Shown here piece by piece: positions 53,305-63,665 of a stretch of 64,000 nucleotides of DNA. Origin of the DNA: Cytophagales bacterium (GTDB lineage: Bacteria > Bacteroidota > Bacteroidia > Cytophagales > Cyclobacteriaceae); the NCBI GenBank assembly GCA_022360015.1, contig JAKSDQ010000244.1, positions 1 to 64,000 of the forward strand, in the 5' to 3' direction. The translations under genes were made by a program, and so were the position numbers. How positions within the stretch are numbered: position 1 is the stretch's first letter; the number at the start of each line of letters is the position of its first letter. A model generated the notes under the pieces. The model was not told the DNA's origin. It saw nothing but the letters and a program-made list of their open reading frames with translations, and searched no databases.

Positions 53305-54249
53305 ATGAAACGTCCGGTTATAAAATTATTGCTACTGCTGCTAAGCATGTTAATGCTAACCCAATGTGGGAGCATTTCGGGGGAATCGACCGGCCTGAAA
53401 GGTGAGGTGAGAATTGACGGTTCCAGTACAGTCTATCCTATTTCAGAAGCAATAGCAGAGGAGTTCTTATACGAACAACCCAGGGTGAAAATAACTGTAG
53501 GTATATCAGGAACCGGCGGTGGTTTTAAGAAATTCATCCGTCGTGAAATCGACATCAACAACGCTTCCAGAAAAATTAAAGAAGCAGAACATAAGGCCTG
53601 TATTGACAATGACATTGCATATATTGAATTAATGGTGGCATTCGACGGACTGGTAGTCGTTGTGAATAAAAAAAATGACTGGGTTGACCATTTTACTGTA
53701 GAAGAATTAAGGAAAATCTGGGAACCTGCCGCGCAAAATAAAGTTGTCAGGTGGAATCAAATCCGCAGCGAGTGGCCAGATGAAGAGTTTCACCTCTACG
53801 GCCCCGGGATAGCTTCAGGTTCTTACGATTATTTCACAGAGGCCCTGATTGGTCAAAGCGGGGCAAGCCGCGGGGATTTTACGGCGAGTGAAGACGATAA
53901 TGTGTTGGTAAAGGGCATTGCCGGTGACAAAAATGCCATCGGTTTCTTTGGCTTTGCTTATTATGAAGAAAACAGGGATAAATTAAAAGTAATTGGGGTA
54001 GATGATGGTAATGGTGTGATAATACCTAGCCTGGAAACGATAAAATCGGGCGTCTACTCACCGTTGTCCAGGCCTGTTTTTATTTATGTAAACGATCAGG
54101 CTGCCGGCAGGCCGGCGGTGAGAGAATTTGTAAATTTTTATCTGAATAACGCTGACTCCTTGGTCAGGGAGACGGGTTACATTCCACTTCCGGGCGAGGA
54201 ATATGAAAATCAAATAAATGCGTTTTCAACTTTTTTCAACCCCAGTTAA
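53305..54249 (+). CDS. pstS: Phosphate ABC transporter substrate-binding protein
   Basis: The 314-residue lipoprotein (LLLSMLMLTQC lipobox, Cys at about 21) has the PBP-like phosphate-binding fold: RIDGSSTVYPISEAIAEEF, GISGTGGGFKKF, and YGPGIASGSYDYF near the second lobe. It captures phosphate for PstCAB. It starts a plus-strand block, separated by about 170 bp from the divergent Na/Pi gene. Confidence 0.93.
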   Translation: MKRPVIKLLLLLLSMLMLTQCGSISGESTGLKGEVRIDGSSTVYPISEAIAEEFLYEQPRVKITVGISGTGGGFKKFIRREIDINNASRKIKEAEHKACIDNDIAYIELMVAFDGLVVVVNKKNDWVDHFTVEELRKIWEPAAQNKVVRWNQIRSEWPDEEFHLYGPGIASGSYDYFTEALIGQSGASRGDFTASEDDNVLVKGIAGDKNAIGFFGFAYYEENRDKLKVIGVDDGNGVIIPSLETIKSGVYSPLSRPVFIYVNDQAAGRPAVREFVNFYLNNADSLVRETGYIPLPGEEYENQINAFSTFFNPS

Positions 54250-54294
54250 ACCTTTAGGAATTAAGCACATTGAGAGAGCTTACTAGACTTTGTA

Positions 54295-55197
54295 TTGAAT
54301 AAATTAAGTTTTTATTCATTGGGAAAATTGAAAGAAAAAATAATAGAGTCCTTACTGGCTGTTAGTGGACTGCTGACTATTCTTACCACTATAGGTATTA
54401 TCTGGGTACTGTTCTCTGAGTCAATCAGTTTTTTTTCACATGTACCTTTAAGCGATTTTCTGTTTGACACGCAATGGACACCTTTGTTTGTCAACAAACA
54501 GTATGGTATTCTACCACTGGTGTGTGGCACATTTCTCATCTCCATTATCGCCATTTTGGTGGCTATGCCCATTGGGCTCACTATTGCTGTATACCTGAGC
54601 GAATATGCCCCTCAAAAATTCAGAAGGGTTATCAAGCCATTGCTGGAGGTATTGGCAGCAGTGCCCACCGTCGTTTACGGTTTTTTTGCGTTAACGGTCT
54701 TAACACCTTTTTTGCAAAAATTCATTCCTGACCTTGGAAGTTTCAATGCACTTTCGGCAGGGATTGTCATGGGCATTATGATCATTCCCCTGGTTTCCTC
54801 GCTTAGTGAAGATGCCTTATATGCGATACCGAAATCCCTTCGGGAAGCCTCATACGGCATGGGGGCAACAAGATTCCAAACTGCCTTTAAAGTAGCCGTT
54901 CCGGCTGCTTCTTCAGGTATTGTGGTTTCTGTTATTCTGGCTATAGCAAGGGCAATCGGCGAAACCATGATTGTCACTATCGCTGCCGGACAACGCCCCG
55001 TCATCACCATAGATCCCAGAGACGCCGTGGAAACGATTACGGCCTACATTGTGCAGGTAAGCTTAGGTGATGTGCAACACGGTTCCCTTGAGTATCAAAC
55101 CATTTTTGCCGTAGGCATCACATTATTCATTTTCACCTTTATACTGAATAATATCAGCTTTTGGGCAAAGAAAAAATACCACCAAAAATATGAGTAA
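54295..55197 (+). CDS. pstC: Phosphate ABC transporter permease PstC
   Basis: The start is TTG 54295. The 300-residue protein has six to seven membrane helices and the EAA motif of ABC permeases ([23 protein letters not shown]). It forms the inner-membrane channel with PstA. It overlaps pstA by 8 bp. Confidence 0.92.
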   Translation: MNKLSFYSLGKLKEKIIESLLAVSGLLTILTTIGIIWVLFSESISFFSHVPLSDFLFDTQWTPLFVNKQYGILPLVCGTFLISIIAILVAMPIGLTIAVYLSEYAPQKFRRVIKPLLEVLAAVPTVVYGFFALTVLTPFLQKFIPDLGSFNALSAGIVMGIMIIPLVSSLSEDALYAIPKSLREASYGMGATRFQTAFKVAVPAASSGIVVSVILAIARAIGETMIVTIAAGQRPVITIDPRDAVETITAYIVQVSLGDVQHGSLEYQTIFAVGITLFIFTFILNNISFWAKKKYHQKYE

Positions 55198-56047
55198 GGT
55201 AAAAATTAACAGGATCAAGGATACAATATTTGAATATGTCGGCATCGGCTCCACATTGATTGGCCTGGTGGTTCTGGCAATATTCATTGGCAATATTCTG
55301 GTAGAAGGTTTGGGGAGGATTGACCTGGATTTTTTGATGAGCCTACCTTCCCGCAAACCAGAAAGGGCTGGAATCCTGACCGCCTGGACCGGTACCGCCT
55401 GGATTCTGGGACTTACAGCGCTAATAGGCATCCCACTTGGGGTATCGGCGGGTGTGTATCTTGAAGAATATGGAAAAAAAACACGGCTAACATCGATCAT
55501 AGAAGTAAATATCGCCAACCTTGCCGGGGTGCCTTCGATCATTTATGGCTTGTTGGGCCTTGAGATATTTGTACGTGTCCTGAATTTTGGTGGAAGTTTA
55601 CTTGCAGGGGCCTTCACTTTGGCGCTATTGATTCTACCGATTATCATTGTATCTACACGCGAAGCTTTAAAGGCAGTGCCAGATTCCCTGAGACAGGCAT
55701 CATATGGCATGGGTGCGACCAAATGGCAAACCACCTGGTATCAGGTATTACCTGCGGCATCCGGAGGGATTATGACAGGAATTATCCTGGCACTTTCGCG
55801 GGCCATCGGGGAAACGGCCCCGGTTATTGTCATTGGCGCGTTGGCCTATGTGCCCTTTGTGGCACAGACACCCATGGATGAGTTCACCGTACTGCCCATT
55901 CAAATATTTAACTGGGTTTCAAGGCCACAACATGCATTCATCACCAATGCAGCCGCCGGCATCATCATCCTGTTATTTCTGACTTTTGTCATGAATGGCA
56001 TAGCCGTGTATCTGAGAAATAAATGGCAGAAAAAAATTAACTGGTGA
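55190..56047 (+). CDS. pstA: Phosphate ABC transporter permease PstA
   Basis: The 285-residue protein has six membrane helices and the EAA loop [23 protein letters not shown], closely similar to the PstC loop. It dimerises with PstC. Coding overlaps with both pstC and the GTG of the pstB frame (GTGA) indicate a coupled operon. Confidence 0.93.
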   Translation: MSKVKINRIKDTIFEYVGIGSTLIGLVVLAIFIGNILVEGLGRIDLDFLMSLPSRKPERAGILTAWTGTAWILGLTALIGIPLGVSAGVYLEEYGKKTRLTSIIEVNIANLAGVPSIIYGLLGLEIFVRVLNFGGSLLAGAFTLALLILPIIIVSTREALKAVPDSLRQASYGMGATKWQTTWYQVLPAASGGIMTGIILALSRAIGETAPVIVIGALAYVPFVAQTPMDEFTVLPIQIFNWVSRPQHAFITNAAAGIIILLFLTFVMNGIAVYLRNKWQKKINW

Positions 56048-56079
56048 AAAAATTATCACCTCGATGTAACAGAACGGAA

Positions 56080-56832
56080 ATGAAACAGATAGAAGCAAAA
56101 AATGTCAATGCCTATTACGGTGATAATCATGTGCTCAAAAATATTAATATGGACATTATGCCTAACTCTGTTACGGCATTTATCGGACCATCGGGATGTG
56201 GAAAATCTACCTTTTTACGCATGTTTAACCGGATGAATGATTATATTGAAGGTTTTAGAAAAGAAGGCGAGATTTTGATAGACGGGATTGAAATTTACCA
56301 TAAAAATGTAAAAGTTGAAGAACTGCGACAAAAGGTGGGAATGGTTTTTCAAACACCAAACCCTTTTCCGAAGTCTGTCTACGAAAATGTTGTATACGGA
56401 TTAAAAGTACAGGGCGTGAAAAATAAAAAAATACTGTCAGAAGTGGTTGAACGGTCATTAACACAAGCTGCCTTATGGGAAGAAGTGAAAGATTCGCTCA
56501 ATAAGTCGGCCCTGTCATTGTCCGGTGGCCAGCAGCAAAGGCTTTGTATTGCCAGGGCTTTGGCCGTTGAGCCCGGAATTATTTTAATGGACGAACCTGC
56601 AGCCTCGTTAGACCCGATCTCAACGGCAAAAATTGAGGAGTTGATAACCGGGCTGAAGAAAAATTACACCATCATCATCGTTACACATAATATGCAACAA
56701 GCTACGCGGGTGAGTGACAAAACCGCATTTTTTTATGTAGGTGAACTAATTGAATATGAGCAAACCGCTAAATTGTTTTCAAAACCGGTCAACGCCAAAA
56801 CTGAAAACTATATAAGCGGAAGATTCGGTTAA
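56080..56832 (+). CDS. pstB: Phosphate ABC transporter ATPase PstB
   Basis: I use ATG 56080 ([20 protein letters not shown]), the standard PstB start; a GTG at 56044 overlaps pstA. The 250-residue ATPase has Walker [10 protein letters not shown], signature [16 protein letters not shown] and Walker [13 protein letters not shown]. It drives phosphate import. No phoU gene follows, as would be usual. Confidence 0.94.
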   Translation: MKQIEAKNVNAYYGDNHVLKNINMDIMPNSVTAFIGPSGCGKSTFLRMFNRMNDYIEGFRKEGEILIDGIEIYHKNVKVEELRQKVGMVFQTPNPFPKSVYENVVYGLKVQGVKNKKILSEVVERSLTQAALWEEVKDSLNKSALSLSGGQQQRLCIARALAVEPGIILMDEPAASLDPISTAKIEELITGLKKNYTIIIVTHNMQQATRVSDKTAFFYVGELIEYEQTAKLFSKPVNAKTENYISGRFG

Positions 56833-57032
56833 GTTTTTAATAATTCTTGCTTTCATGTTGTAACATATCCCTGATACGGGTATCTTCGGATTATGGTATT
56901 CAGGTCTGTTTATTATACCTTTTTCTTTTTTATGTTAAAAAAATGTTAGTTAAAAGTATATTTAATGTTAATCGCGTTTTGTCGCGCTAAAATTTTAAAT
57001 CCGGCAAATCGTATGTAGCCGTCCGTTATCTG

Positions 57033-58271
57033 ATGCAAATAACGCTGAAAAATATTAAAAGGAGTAAACTACTTATCTATCTCTGGCAGATTTTGCTGGT
57101 CAGTATATCTTTGTTGTTCTTCTTTTTTGCCATCAGCCTGATCAGTACAGCTTTCAAAAGTCTCGGTAAGGAAAGTATTGAATCGATCCTTTACACAACG
57201 TCAAACCCTTTTATCGCTTTGTTTATCGGCCTTCTCATCACCGCCATTATTCAAAGCAGTTCCACCAGTACTTCCATGATTGTCACTGTCGTGGCCACCG
57301 GATCTTTGAGTTTGGAAAACGCTGTTCCCATGATCATGGGGGCCAACGTGGGCACCACACTTACTTCCAGCCTGGTGGCCCTGAGCTTTGTCACCAGTAA
57401 AAGGGCCTTCCGAAGGGCCATTTCAGCCGGTGTCATTCACGATTTTCTTAACATACTGCTAACCATTATATTCTTGCCGCTGGAATTGTTCTATGGGTTC
57501 TTAACTTTTTTTGCCTCTGAAATCGGAAGAAGCATTTCCATTGTCGAAACAAGTTTTTTCGATACTGTCAATTTGTCATTCATTGATGATTTAACATGGC
57601 TGAGCGAAAAGTTTGTTTTTCTGTTTAACAACAGGATATTGCCGGTAATACTTTCATTTATATTGCTTTTTATTTCAATCAAATTTCTATCCTGGATCAT
57701 TTACCGCCAGCTTATCGGAACATCCAAAAAGAATTTTCAAAATTATTTTTTTAAGAACAGGTTTCAATCCTTCTCGTTTGGGCTGATACTCACATCGGCC
57801 GTCCAGTCCAGTTCCATTACCACCTCCCTGATTGTTCCCCTCGTGGCCAACCGTAAGATTTCTTTAAGAAATTGTTTCCCTTATATCGTAGGCGCCAATT
57901 TGGGAACGACCGTAACAGCTTTTCTGGCTGCGCTGTTTCACAATGAAGCGGCCATCAGCATAGCTATGATACATTTTGTGTTCAATCTGGCTGGCATTCT
58001 CCTGTTTTTGATACTTCCTGTCATCAAAGAGGTACCCGTAACGCTGGCCAGATACTTTAGCAGGAAAGTACAACAACACCGGTATGTGGGTTTCGCTTAC
58101 ATCATTTTGTTATTCTTCTTAATACCCTTTACACTTATCTCCTTTAACAAATACAGCATCAGTGAAAAACCAATAAAAACTATTGAACAACAAAAGGCAG
58201 AGCGGGATGCAGCCCCCCCACCCTCCACGCAGGATAGTTTTCCTGCCGGAGTCCCTCCTTTTTCTCATTAA
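57033..58271 (+). CDS. Na/Pi cotransporter family protein (short, no PhoU domain)
   Basis: The 412-residue protein has eight or more membrane helices and two QSSS inverted-repeat motifs (AIIQSSSTSTSMIVTVV; SAVQSSSITTSLIVPLV) with GANVGTT and GANLGTTVTA. It lacks the PhoU-like C-terminal domain of the gene at 51424, ending in a Pro-rich tail. It likely imports phosphate with sodium. It follows pstB by 200 bp, probably under its own promoter. Confidence 0.85.
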   Translation: MQITLKNIKRSKLLIYLWQILLVSISLLFFFFAISLISTAFKSLGKESIESILYTTSNPFIALFIGLLITAIIQSSSTSTSMIVTVVATGSLSLENAVPMIMGANVGTTLTSSLVALSFVTSKRAFRRAISAGVIHDFLNILLTIIFLPLELFYGFLTFFASEIGRSISIVETSFFDTVNLSFIDDLTWLSEKFVFLFNNRILPVILSFILLFISIKFLSWIIYRQLIGTSKKNFQNYFFKNRFQSFSFGLILTSAVQSSSITTSLIVPLVANRKISLRNCFPYIVGANLGTTVTAFLAALFHNEAAISIAMIHFVFNLAGILLFLILPVIKEVPVTLARYFSRKVQQHRYVGFAYIILLFFLIPFTLISFNKYSISEKPIKTIEQQKAERDAAPPPSTQDSFPAGVPPFSH

Positions 58272-58344
58272 TTTATTGCCTCGATTTCAATCAAAATTGT
58301 TTTATTCGTTATATCTTGCGGGTACAAAACTAAATTCATCTACC

Positions 58345-58800
58345 ATGAAAAAAATATTATTTTATATCATAATAATTGTTGTAACCAGTGCCTGCACTTC
58401 GAAAACTACAAATGAGACAGCAGCAGAAACTGAGAAAGTTCCGGAAACTGCCGAAAGTAAAGTAGCGCCGGAAGTATTTTTCATATTGCCAAAAAATGGC
58501 GATACGGTTTCCTCCCCTGTTAAAATTACGATGGGTGTAAGGGGCATGGAGGTAGAGCCGGCCGGACAGATTAATGAAGGAAAAGGCCACCACCACCTGA
58601 TCATCAACGGAAGTTATATAGAAAAGGGAAAAGTTGTACCGGCTGATTCAACGCACATCCATTATGGAAAAGGACAAACAGAAGTAGAACTTGAACTGGC
58701 ACCAGGTAACCACACCATTACCATGCAGTTTGCCGATGGCGTACACGTTTCTTACGGGGAATCTATGAGCCGCACTATCGAAATAGTAGTGGCTGAATAA
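58345..58800 (+). CDS. DUF4399 lipoprotein
   Basis: The start ATG 58345 (MKKILFYIIIIVVTSAC) gives a 151-residue lipoprotein with lipobox VTSAC. The frame extends upstream to 58183, but those residues overlap the Na/Pi gene and do not look like a signal peptide. The mature domain has the DUF4399 core: EVFFILPKNGDTVSSPVKI, KGHHHLIING and GNHTITMQFADGVHVSYG. It is probably a periplasmic beta-sandwich; function is unknown. Confidence 0.85.
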   Translation: MKKILFYIIIIVVTSACTSKTTNETAAETEKVPETAESKVAPEVFFILPKNGDTVSSPVKITMGVRGMEVEPAGQINEGKGHHHLIINGSYIEKGKVVPADSTHIHYGKGQTEVELELAPGNHTITMQFADGVHVSYGESMSRTIEIVVAE

Positions 58801-58918
58801 CCGTGATCCGAATCATAAACCCGTATGATAAAATGTGATAATTTTAGTCATTAATTTGATCTGATTTAAAAATATTGTATTTTCAGTTAGCCTAGTTTAA
58901 CCTTAAAACCTAACGCTG

Positions 58919-59890
58919 ATGTCTGAAATATTATATGATGAGGTTCCATCTTTGGATTTGGCAGACTTCACAGGGGGTGACGTGGAAAAGAAAAAAAGCT
59001 TTGTGGCTGCTTTGGGTGAGGCTTACAACAATATCGGATTTGTAGCGATTAAAAATCATGGCTTATCTGACACCCTGACTTCACAGTTATATGCCATGGT
59101 AAAAAAGTTTTTTTCCCTGCCCGATGAAATCAAGCAAAAATACGAGCTTTCGGAGCTTTTCGGACAGAGGGGTTATATTGGCAAAGGAAAAGAGCATGCC
59201 AAAGGCAGAACAACAGGTGATTTAAAAGAATTTTTTCACATTGGGCAGGAGGTAGTGGATGGCGACCCGATCAAGGCTGAATATCCTGATAATATCTGGC
59301 CCGGGGAACTGTCTGAAATGGCGGAAGTTGGCATGGAAGCCTACAAAACGCTGGAAAATACCGGTAAACAGATATTAAGAGCCATCGCACTGTATTTGAA
59401 CCTGGAGGAGCATTATTTTGAAGACAAAGTGCACAACGGCAACAGCATATTGCGTCCCATACATTACTTCCCCATAGAAAACCTGGACGAAGTACCCGAA
59501 GACGCAGTAAGAGCCGCAGAGCATGGCGACATTAACCTCATTACTTTACTCATGGGAGCCAGTGCCGATGGATTACAGGTTTTAAGAAGGGATGGAAAGT
59601 GGATCCCCATTACAGCATTGCCAGATCAACTGGTAGTAAACGTAGGTGACATGATGGCCAGGTTAACCAACGACAAATTGAAGTCAACCATTCATAGAGT
59701 AGTAAATCCACCAAAAGAATTAATGAAAACCTCCAGGTTTTCTATTCCATTTTTTATGCATCCAAGGTCGGAGATGGATTTGACCTGCCTTGAATCCTGC
59801 ATAGACGATGAGCATCCAAAAAAATACACGGATATGACTGCGGGTGAATTTTTACATGAAAGGCTGGCTGAAATCGGATTGAAAAAATAA
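58919..59890 (+). CDS. 2-oxoglutarate/Fe(II) dioxygenase, isopenicillin-N-synthase family
   Basis: The 323-residue protein has the N-terminal DIOX_N-type region (FVAIKNHGLSD) and the jelly-roll core with the iron triad His202-x-Asp204 (EHGDINLITL) and His259 (KSTIHRVVNPP), plus Arg273-x-Ser275 for the co-substrate. It would oxidise a small molecule in the cytosol; the substrate cannot be named. No secondary-metabolite genes are nearby. It is followed closely by chrA. Confidence 0.88.
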   Translation: MSEILYDEVPSLDLADFTGGDVEKKKSFVAALGEAYNNIGFVAIKNHGLSDTLTSQLYAMVKKFFSLPDEIKQKYELSELFGQRGYIGKGKEHAKGRTTGDLKEFFHIGQEVVDGDPIKAEYPDNIWPGELSEMAEVGMEAYKTLENTGKQILRAIALYLNLEEHYFEDKVHNGNSILRPIHYFPIENLDEVPEDAVRAAEHGDINLITLLMGASADGLQVLRRDGKWIPITALPDQLVVNVGDMMARLTNDKLKSTIHRVVNPPKELMKTSRFSIPFFMHPRSEMDLTCLESCIDDEHPKKYTDMTAGEFLHERLAEIGLKK

Positions 59891-59915
59891 TCTAAACGGC
59901 TAATCATTCACTGAT

Positions 59916-61091
59916 TTGATTAAAAGAGTCAGGTACTATTTATATTTAAAGGATGTTTTAGTTCTTGCCGTCAGTGCTTTTGGAGGGCCACAGGCACATA
60001 TAGCCATGTTGTTTGACCTGATGGTCACCAAAAGGCGGTATCTGGATGAAAAGGAGTTAATCGAATTGATTGCCCTTTGCCAGATCCTGCCAGGCCCTAC
60101 TTCAACCCAAACCATCACGGCCATTGGTTTTAAAATAGGGGGTCCCAATCTGGCCTATCTGACCCTGCTTACCTGGATGCTGCCAGCCGTCACTATGATG
60201 ATTGTGGCAGGCATTGGTATTTCCTATTTGCAGGAAAACAACATTTCAATAGAGTTTGCCAAGTTTATCCAGCCTATGGCTATTGGATTCGTGGCCTATG
60301 CGGCTTATAAAATTTCCACCAAAGTGGTCAATACCGTAACGGGCGTTTTGTTGATGATGGCTTCTTCAATTGTTTCTTACTTGGCCAGCTCTCCTTTTGT
60401 GTTTCCTGCCATCCTGTTACTAGGTGGTGCAATCACCGCCTTCAAATTCAAAAGGCATGATATTGAAGAAAAGCAAAAGCTCGTGATAGACTGGAGGAAT
60501 TTCTTCCTCTGGGGTGGTGTTTTTATTTTTGCCGCCGGTCTGGGGGCCATTACCCAGTCTAAAATAATTTTGTTGTTTGAAAATTTTTACAGGAACGGAA
60601 GTCTCATTTTTGGTGGGGGACAAGTATTAATTCCCCTCCTTTACACAGAGTTTACCACTTTAAAAGGTTACCTCACTGATCAGGAATTCCTCACAGGTTA
60701 TGCATTGATGCAGGCTTTGCCCGGTCCGGTCTTTTCCTTCAGTGCTTTTGTGGGTTCTATTTCTATGAAGGGAACCGGTTTCGGCACTCAGATACTGGGT
60801 GGTCTTACTTCCGCAGCGGGAATTTTTCTGCCCGGCACCTTTTTAATATTCTTTATCATCCGGTTTTGGGAAAACCTTAAGAAATACCGCATTGTAAAAG
60901 CGTCGCTGGAAGGCATTAACGCTGTAAGCTCAGGTATGGTTATCGCCGCCGCGTTTTTGCTATTCAAACCCATCGATCTGAACCTGATTAACCTGGGTGT
61001 GGTTGTCGGTACGTTTGGCTTGTTAATGTTCACAAAAATTCCGGCTCCTTTCATCATCATCGCGGGGTTAGCCGCTGGTTTTGCCTTTTAG
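59916..61091 (+). CDS. chrA: ChrA-type chromate transporter
   Basis: The start is TTG 59916. The 391-residue protein is a long, two-domain ChrA with about 10-12 membrane helices. Each half shows the family motif (AFGGPQAHIAML and CQILPGPTSTQ; GGGQVLIPLLYTEF and ALMQALPGPVFSF). ChrA exports chromate or related anions. The halves are intact. It ends 49 bp before repeat copy C. Confidence 0.88.
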   Translation: MIKRVRYYLYLKDVLVLAVSAFGGPQAHIAMLFDLMVTKRRYLDEKELIELIALCQILPGPTSTQTITAIGFKIGGPNLAYLTLLTWMLPAVTMMIVAGIGISYLQENNISIEFAKFIQPMAIGFVAYAAYKISTKVVNTVTGVLLMMASSIVSYLASSPFVFPAILLLGGAITAFKFKRHDIEEKQKLVIDWRNFFLWGGVFIFAAGLGAITQSKIILLFENFYRNGSLIFGGGQVLIPLLYTEFTTLKGYLTDQEFLTGYALMQALPGPVFSFSAFVGSISMKGTGFGTQILGGLTSAAGIFLPGTFLIFFIIRFWENLKKYRIVKASLEGINAVSSGMVIAAAFLLFKPIDLNLINLGVVVGTFGLLMFTKIPAPFIIIAGLAAGFAF

Positions 61092-61139
61092 GTATGACGG
61101 TTGCCGGGTTTCGGGTTTTCAGGTTTCAGGGTGAAAAGT

Positions 61140-61526
61140 ATGGCGCAAGCGTCTTGTGGCTATTGCACAACGTTTTCGGCAAAGTTCTTTGTGCCTTGGT
61201 GCCTTTATCGTGTCCCTTTTTTAACCACAGAGGCACAAAGACACAAAGAGACATAAAGGTTTTCGCCGATAAAATAAAAAGACAGGCACATGTTTACGTT
61301 GTGCAACACCCACGTTCCGCTTGTCCCTTCCGACGCCGGAGGAGCAAAAGGACACTTGCCCTATCCGATAGCCTCAATGGTGGGAGGATGATATGATTTC
61401 ATAGTTGCGGGCCCAAAGGCGGCATCATAAAATAATTGTCCATTGTCAATTTTAAATTGTCAATTGCCCATCACCCCTAGTTGTCAAAAAAATTGCACTT
61501 ATTCGTCTGCATTTGTCTTAGCATAC
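61140..61526 (-). repeat. Dispersed repeat, copy C
   Basis: Reading on the minus strand from 61526, it begins GTATGCTAAGACAAATGCA, then shares blocks with copies A and B: CAATTATTTTA, GATTTCATAG-like and GGATAGGGCAAG. It ends in a palindrome at 61186-61247 with CTTGGTGCC and GGCACAAAGACACA cores. It lies between convergent chrA and the LD-carboxypeptidase gene, 38 bp from the latter's stop. Confidence 0.85.
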
Positions 61527-61564
61527 AGTTCGCAGGTTACGAGTATGACCCATATATCCACCAT

Positions 61565-62476
61565 TCAATTTTTTTGTCCAAAAGTCAGAATACCACCAAA
61601 TTTATCCACATTGAGGGCACAATGCCTGGAAATAGGCAAGGCAAGGTTGTTGACATGATGACCTGCGGGGAAGCCGCAGCAAACCGGATATCCGTATTCG
61701 CTCACATGCTCCATAATGATTTCGCAGGCATTTTTTCCAAAAGCCACCTCCTTCTCGTCCTTCATGTCCGTAAAATGGCCCACAACTAAACCTGCCAGAT
61801 TTTCAAGCTTGCCGGATCTTTTCATCTGTACCATCATACGGTCGAGCCGGTACAAATATTCATCCACATCTTCAATGAAAAGAATAGCCTCATCAGTCAC
61901 CAAGTCTGACTCTGTACCTATTGAATGGCACAATATAGAAAGATTTCCTCCTATCAGCTTTCCCCTGGCTATGCCAGGCCGGTTGAGAGGGTGCGGGTTG
62001 ATAAAATAAGTGTCTGCTTCCCCAAACAAAATCTTTCTAAGGCTTTCGATAGCACCTTCCGTACCATTGCGAGCAAACAATCCGGGCATAATACCGTGTA
62101 CGCTTTCCATGCCCAGATTATGCAACTGACTTAACATGACAGTCACGTCGCTGAACCCTACCACCCATTTAGGCGATCGTCTTAATGGATTGAAATCAAT
62201 CCGGTCCATCATCCTGGCTGTTCCATAGCCCCCTCTCACACAAAAAATTGCCTTGATTTCCGGATCATTTATGGCTCGTTGTAAATCTGCCGCCCGCTGA
62301 CCATCCCTGCCTGCATACTGATGGAAAGTTGAAAAAAGATGTCTCCCCAGAACCACCTCCAGGCCCCAGGCCTCGAAAATCTCTATTGCCTTATCAACGT
62401 CGTTTTCACCAATGCTTTTGGCAGGTGCCACAATAGCTACTTTATGACCTCTTTGTAACGGTGATGGTGTTATCAT
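61565..62476 (-). CDS. LD-carboxypeptidase (peptidase S66 family)
   Basis: The 303-residue enzyme removes the terminal D-alanine from tetrapeptide muropeptides during peptidoglycan recycling. The nucleophile Ser109 lies in WVVGFSDVT, preceded by RGGYGTARMMDRID. The catalytic Glu is in LFIEDVDEYLYRLDRM and a His lies near GFPAGHHVNN. There is no signal peptide, so it acts in the cytosol, like LdcA. It is convergent with chrA through repeat copy C. Confidence 0.9.
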   Translation of the reverse strand: MITPSPLQRGHKVAIVAPAKSIGENDVDKAIEIFEAWGLEVVLGRHLFSTFHQYAGRDGQRAADLQRAINDPEIKAIFCVRGGYGTARMMDRIDFNPLRRSPKWVVGFSDVTVMLSQLHNLGMESVHGIMPGLFARNGTEGAIESLRKILFGEADTYFINPHPLNRPGIARGKLIGGNLSILCHSIGTESDLVTDEAILFIEDVDEYLYRLDRMMVQMKRSGKLENLAGLVVGHFTDMKDEKEVAFGKNACEIIMEHVSEYGYPVCCGFPAGHHVNNLALPISRHCALNVDKFGGILTFGQKN

Positions 62477-62602
62477 AAATCAATCCCTAAGTTCATAAAT
62501 ATTTCGTAAAAGATAAACCGAAATACAACAAATAGATTTTTTAATTGAATGAATATTAATCAAATTTAACCAACAGTTTATTTTTATAATATAAGCAACC
62601 AT

Positions 62603-63643
62603 ATGCACTCAAGCCAACCTGTTGACAGAAAAGCGTGGAGGATAGCCAAAGCTGGCAACCTTAAAAACCTGGTGCTGACCAAAGAATCGCTCGCCCCTCC
62701 CCGGGAGGGTGAAGTACAGGTCGCGGTCAGGGCTATCGGATTAAATTTTGCAGACATTTTTGCGATGTTCGGATTATATAGTGCCACCCCTGAAGGTAGC
62801 TTTGTTCCCGGGTTGGAATATGCCGGTGAAATAGTTGAGACTGGTCAGCATGCAGGGACGTGTCAAATTGGTGACAAGGTGATGGGAGTAACTAAATTCG
62901 GCGGGTATACAAATCGTTTAAACATCGATCACAAATATATCGTGCCATTGCCGGCAAACTGGACTTTCGAGGAAGGTGCGGCCTTTCCCGTACAGGCCCT
63001 GACAGCTTACTACGCGCTGATCGAATTAGGCCACCTAAAAAAACACCAGACCGTACTCATCCAAAGCGCAGCCGGGGGCGTGGGTTTACTGGCTCATCAA
63101 ATTGCTAAAAAATTCGATGCTTTTACCATTGGAAGTATTGGCCACAAATCAAAAATACCCATCCTGGAAAAGGCCGGTTATGACCGAATTATCGTCAGAG
63201 ACAAAAACTTCAAAAATAATCTGGCCGAAGCCCTCGACTCCAGGGAGCTGACGCTGGTGTTGGAATGTGTAGGAGGAAGATTTTTTCAGGACAGCTATCA
63301 GGCACTTTGTAAAACAGGCCGTATCATCGTGTATGGTTCTGCCAGGTACGCGCAGTCAGGGAACCGGCCCGATTTTGTTAGGCTGGTATACAAGTATCTT
63401 ACGCGACCCAAAGTAGACCCTCAGAAGCTGATCGAAGATAACAAGTCGGTGATGGGTTTTAACCTGGTATGGTTATATGAAAAATATGACTTATTCAAAC
63501 GCGTAGTCGGCGACCTGATGGAACTGCGCCTGGATCCACCATTGGTGGGGCACAGTTTTTCATTGGACGATTTACCCCAGGCTGTCCGGTTATTTCAAAG
63601 TGGAAAAACCGTTGGCAAGGTGGTTGTCCGCACAGTGGATTGA
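62603..63643 (+). CDS. Zinc-type alcohol dehydrogenase/quinone oxidoreductase (MDR family)
   Basis: The 346-residue protein has the GroES-like N-domain (IGLNFADIFAMFGLY, FVPGLEYAGEIVETGQHAG) and a Rossmann domain with QSAAGGVGLLAHQIAKKF. No zinc-binding Cys/His pattern of true alcohol dehydrogenases is evident, so quinone oxidoreductase (VAT1/QOR-like, NADPH-dependent) is more likely. The C-terminus SLDDLPQAVRLFQSGKTVGKVVV is typical. Its substrate is unknown. Confidence 0.88.
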   Translation: MHSSQPVDRKAWRIAKAGNLKNLVLTKESLAPPREGEVQVAVRAIGLNFADIFAMFGLYSATPEGSFVPGLEYAGEIVETGQHAGTCQIGDKVMGVTKFGGYTNRLNIDHKYIVPLPANWTFEEGAAFPVQALTAYYALIELGHLKKHQTVLIQSAAGGVGLLAHQIAKKFDAFTIGSIGHKSKIPILEKAGYDRIIVRDKNFKNNLAEALDSRELTLVLECVGGRFFQDSYQALCKTGRIIVYGSARYAQSGNRPDFVRLVYKYLTRPKVDPQKLIEDNKSVMGFNLVWLYEKYDLFKRVVGDLMELRLDPPLVGHSFSLDDLPQAVRLFQSGKTVGKVVVRTVD

Positions 63644-63665
63644 AAGTTTTTCCCTGGCTCCATCC

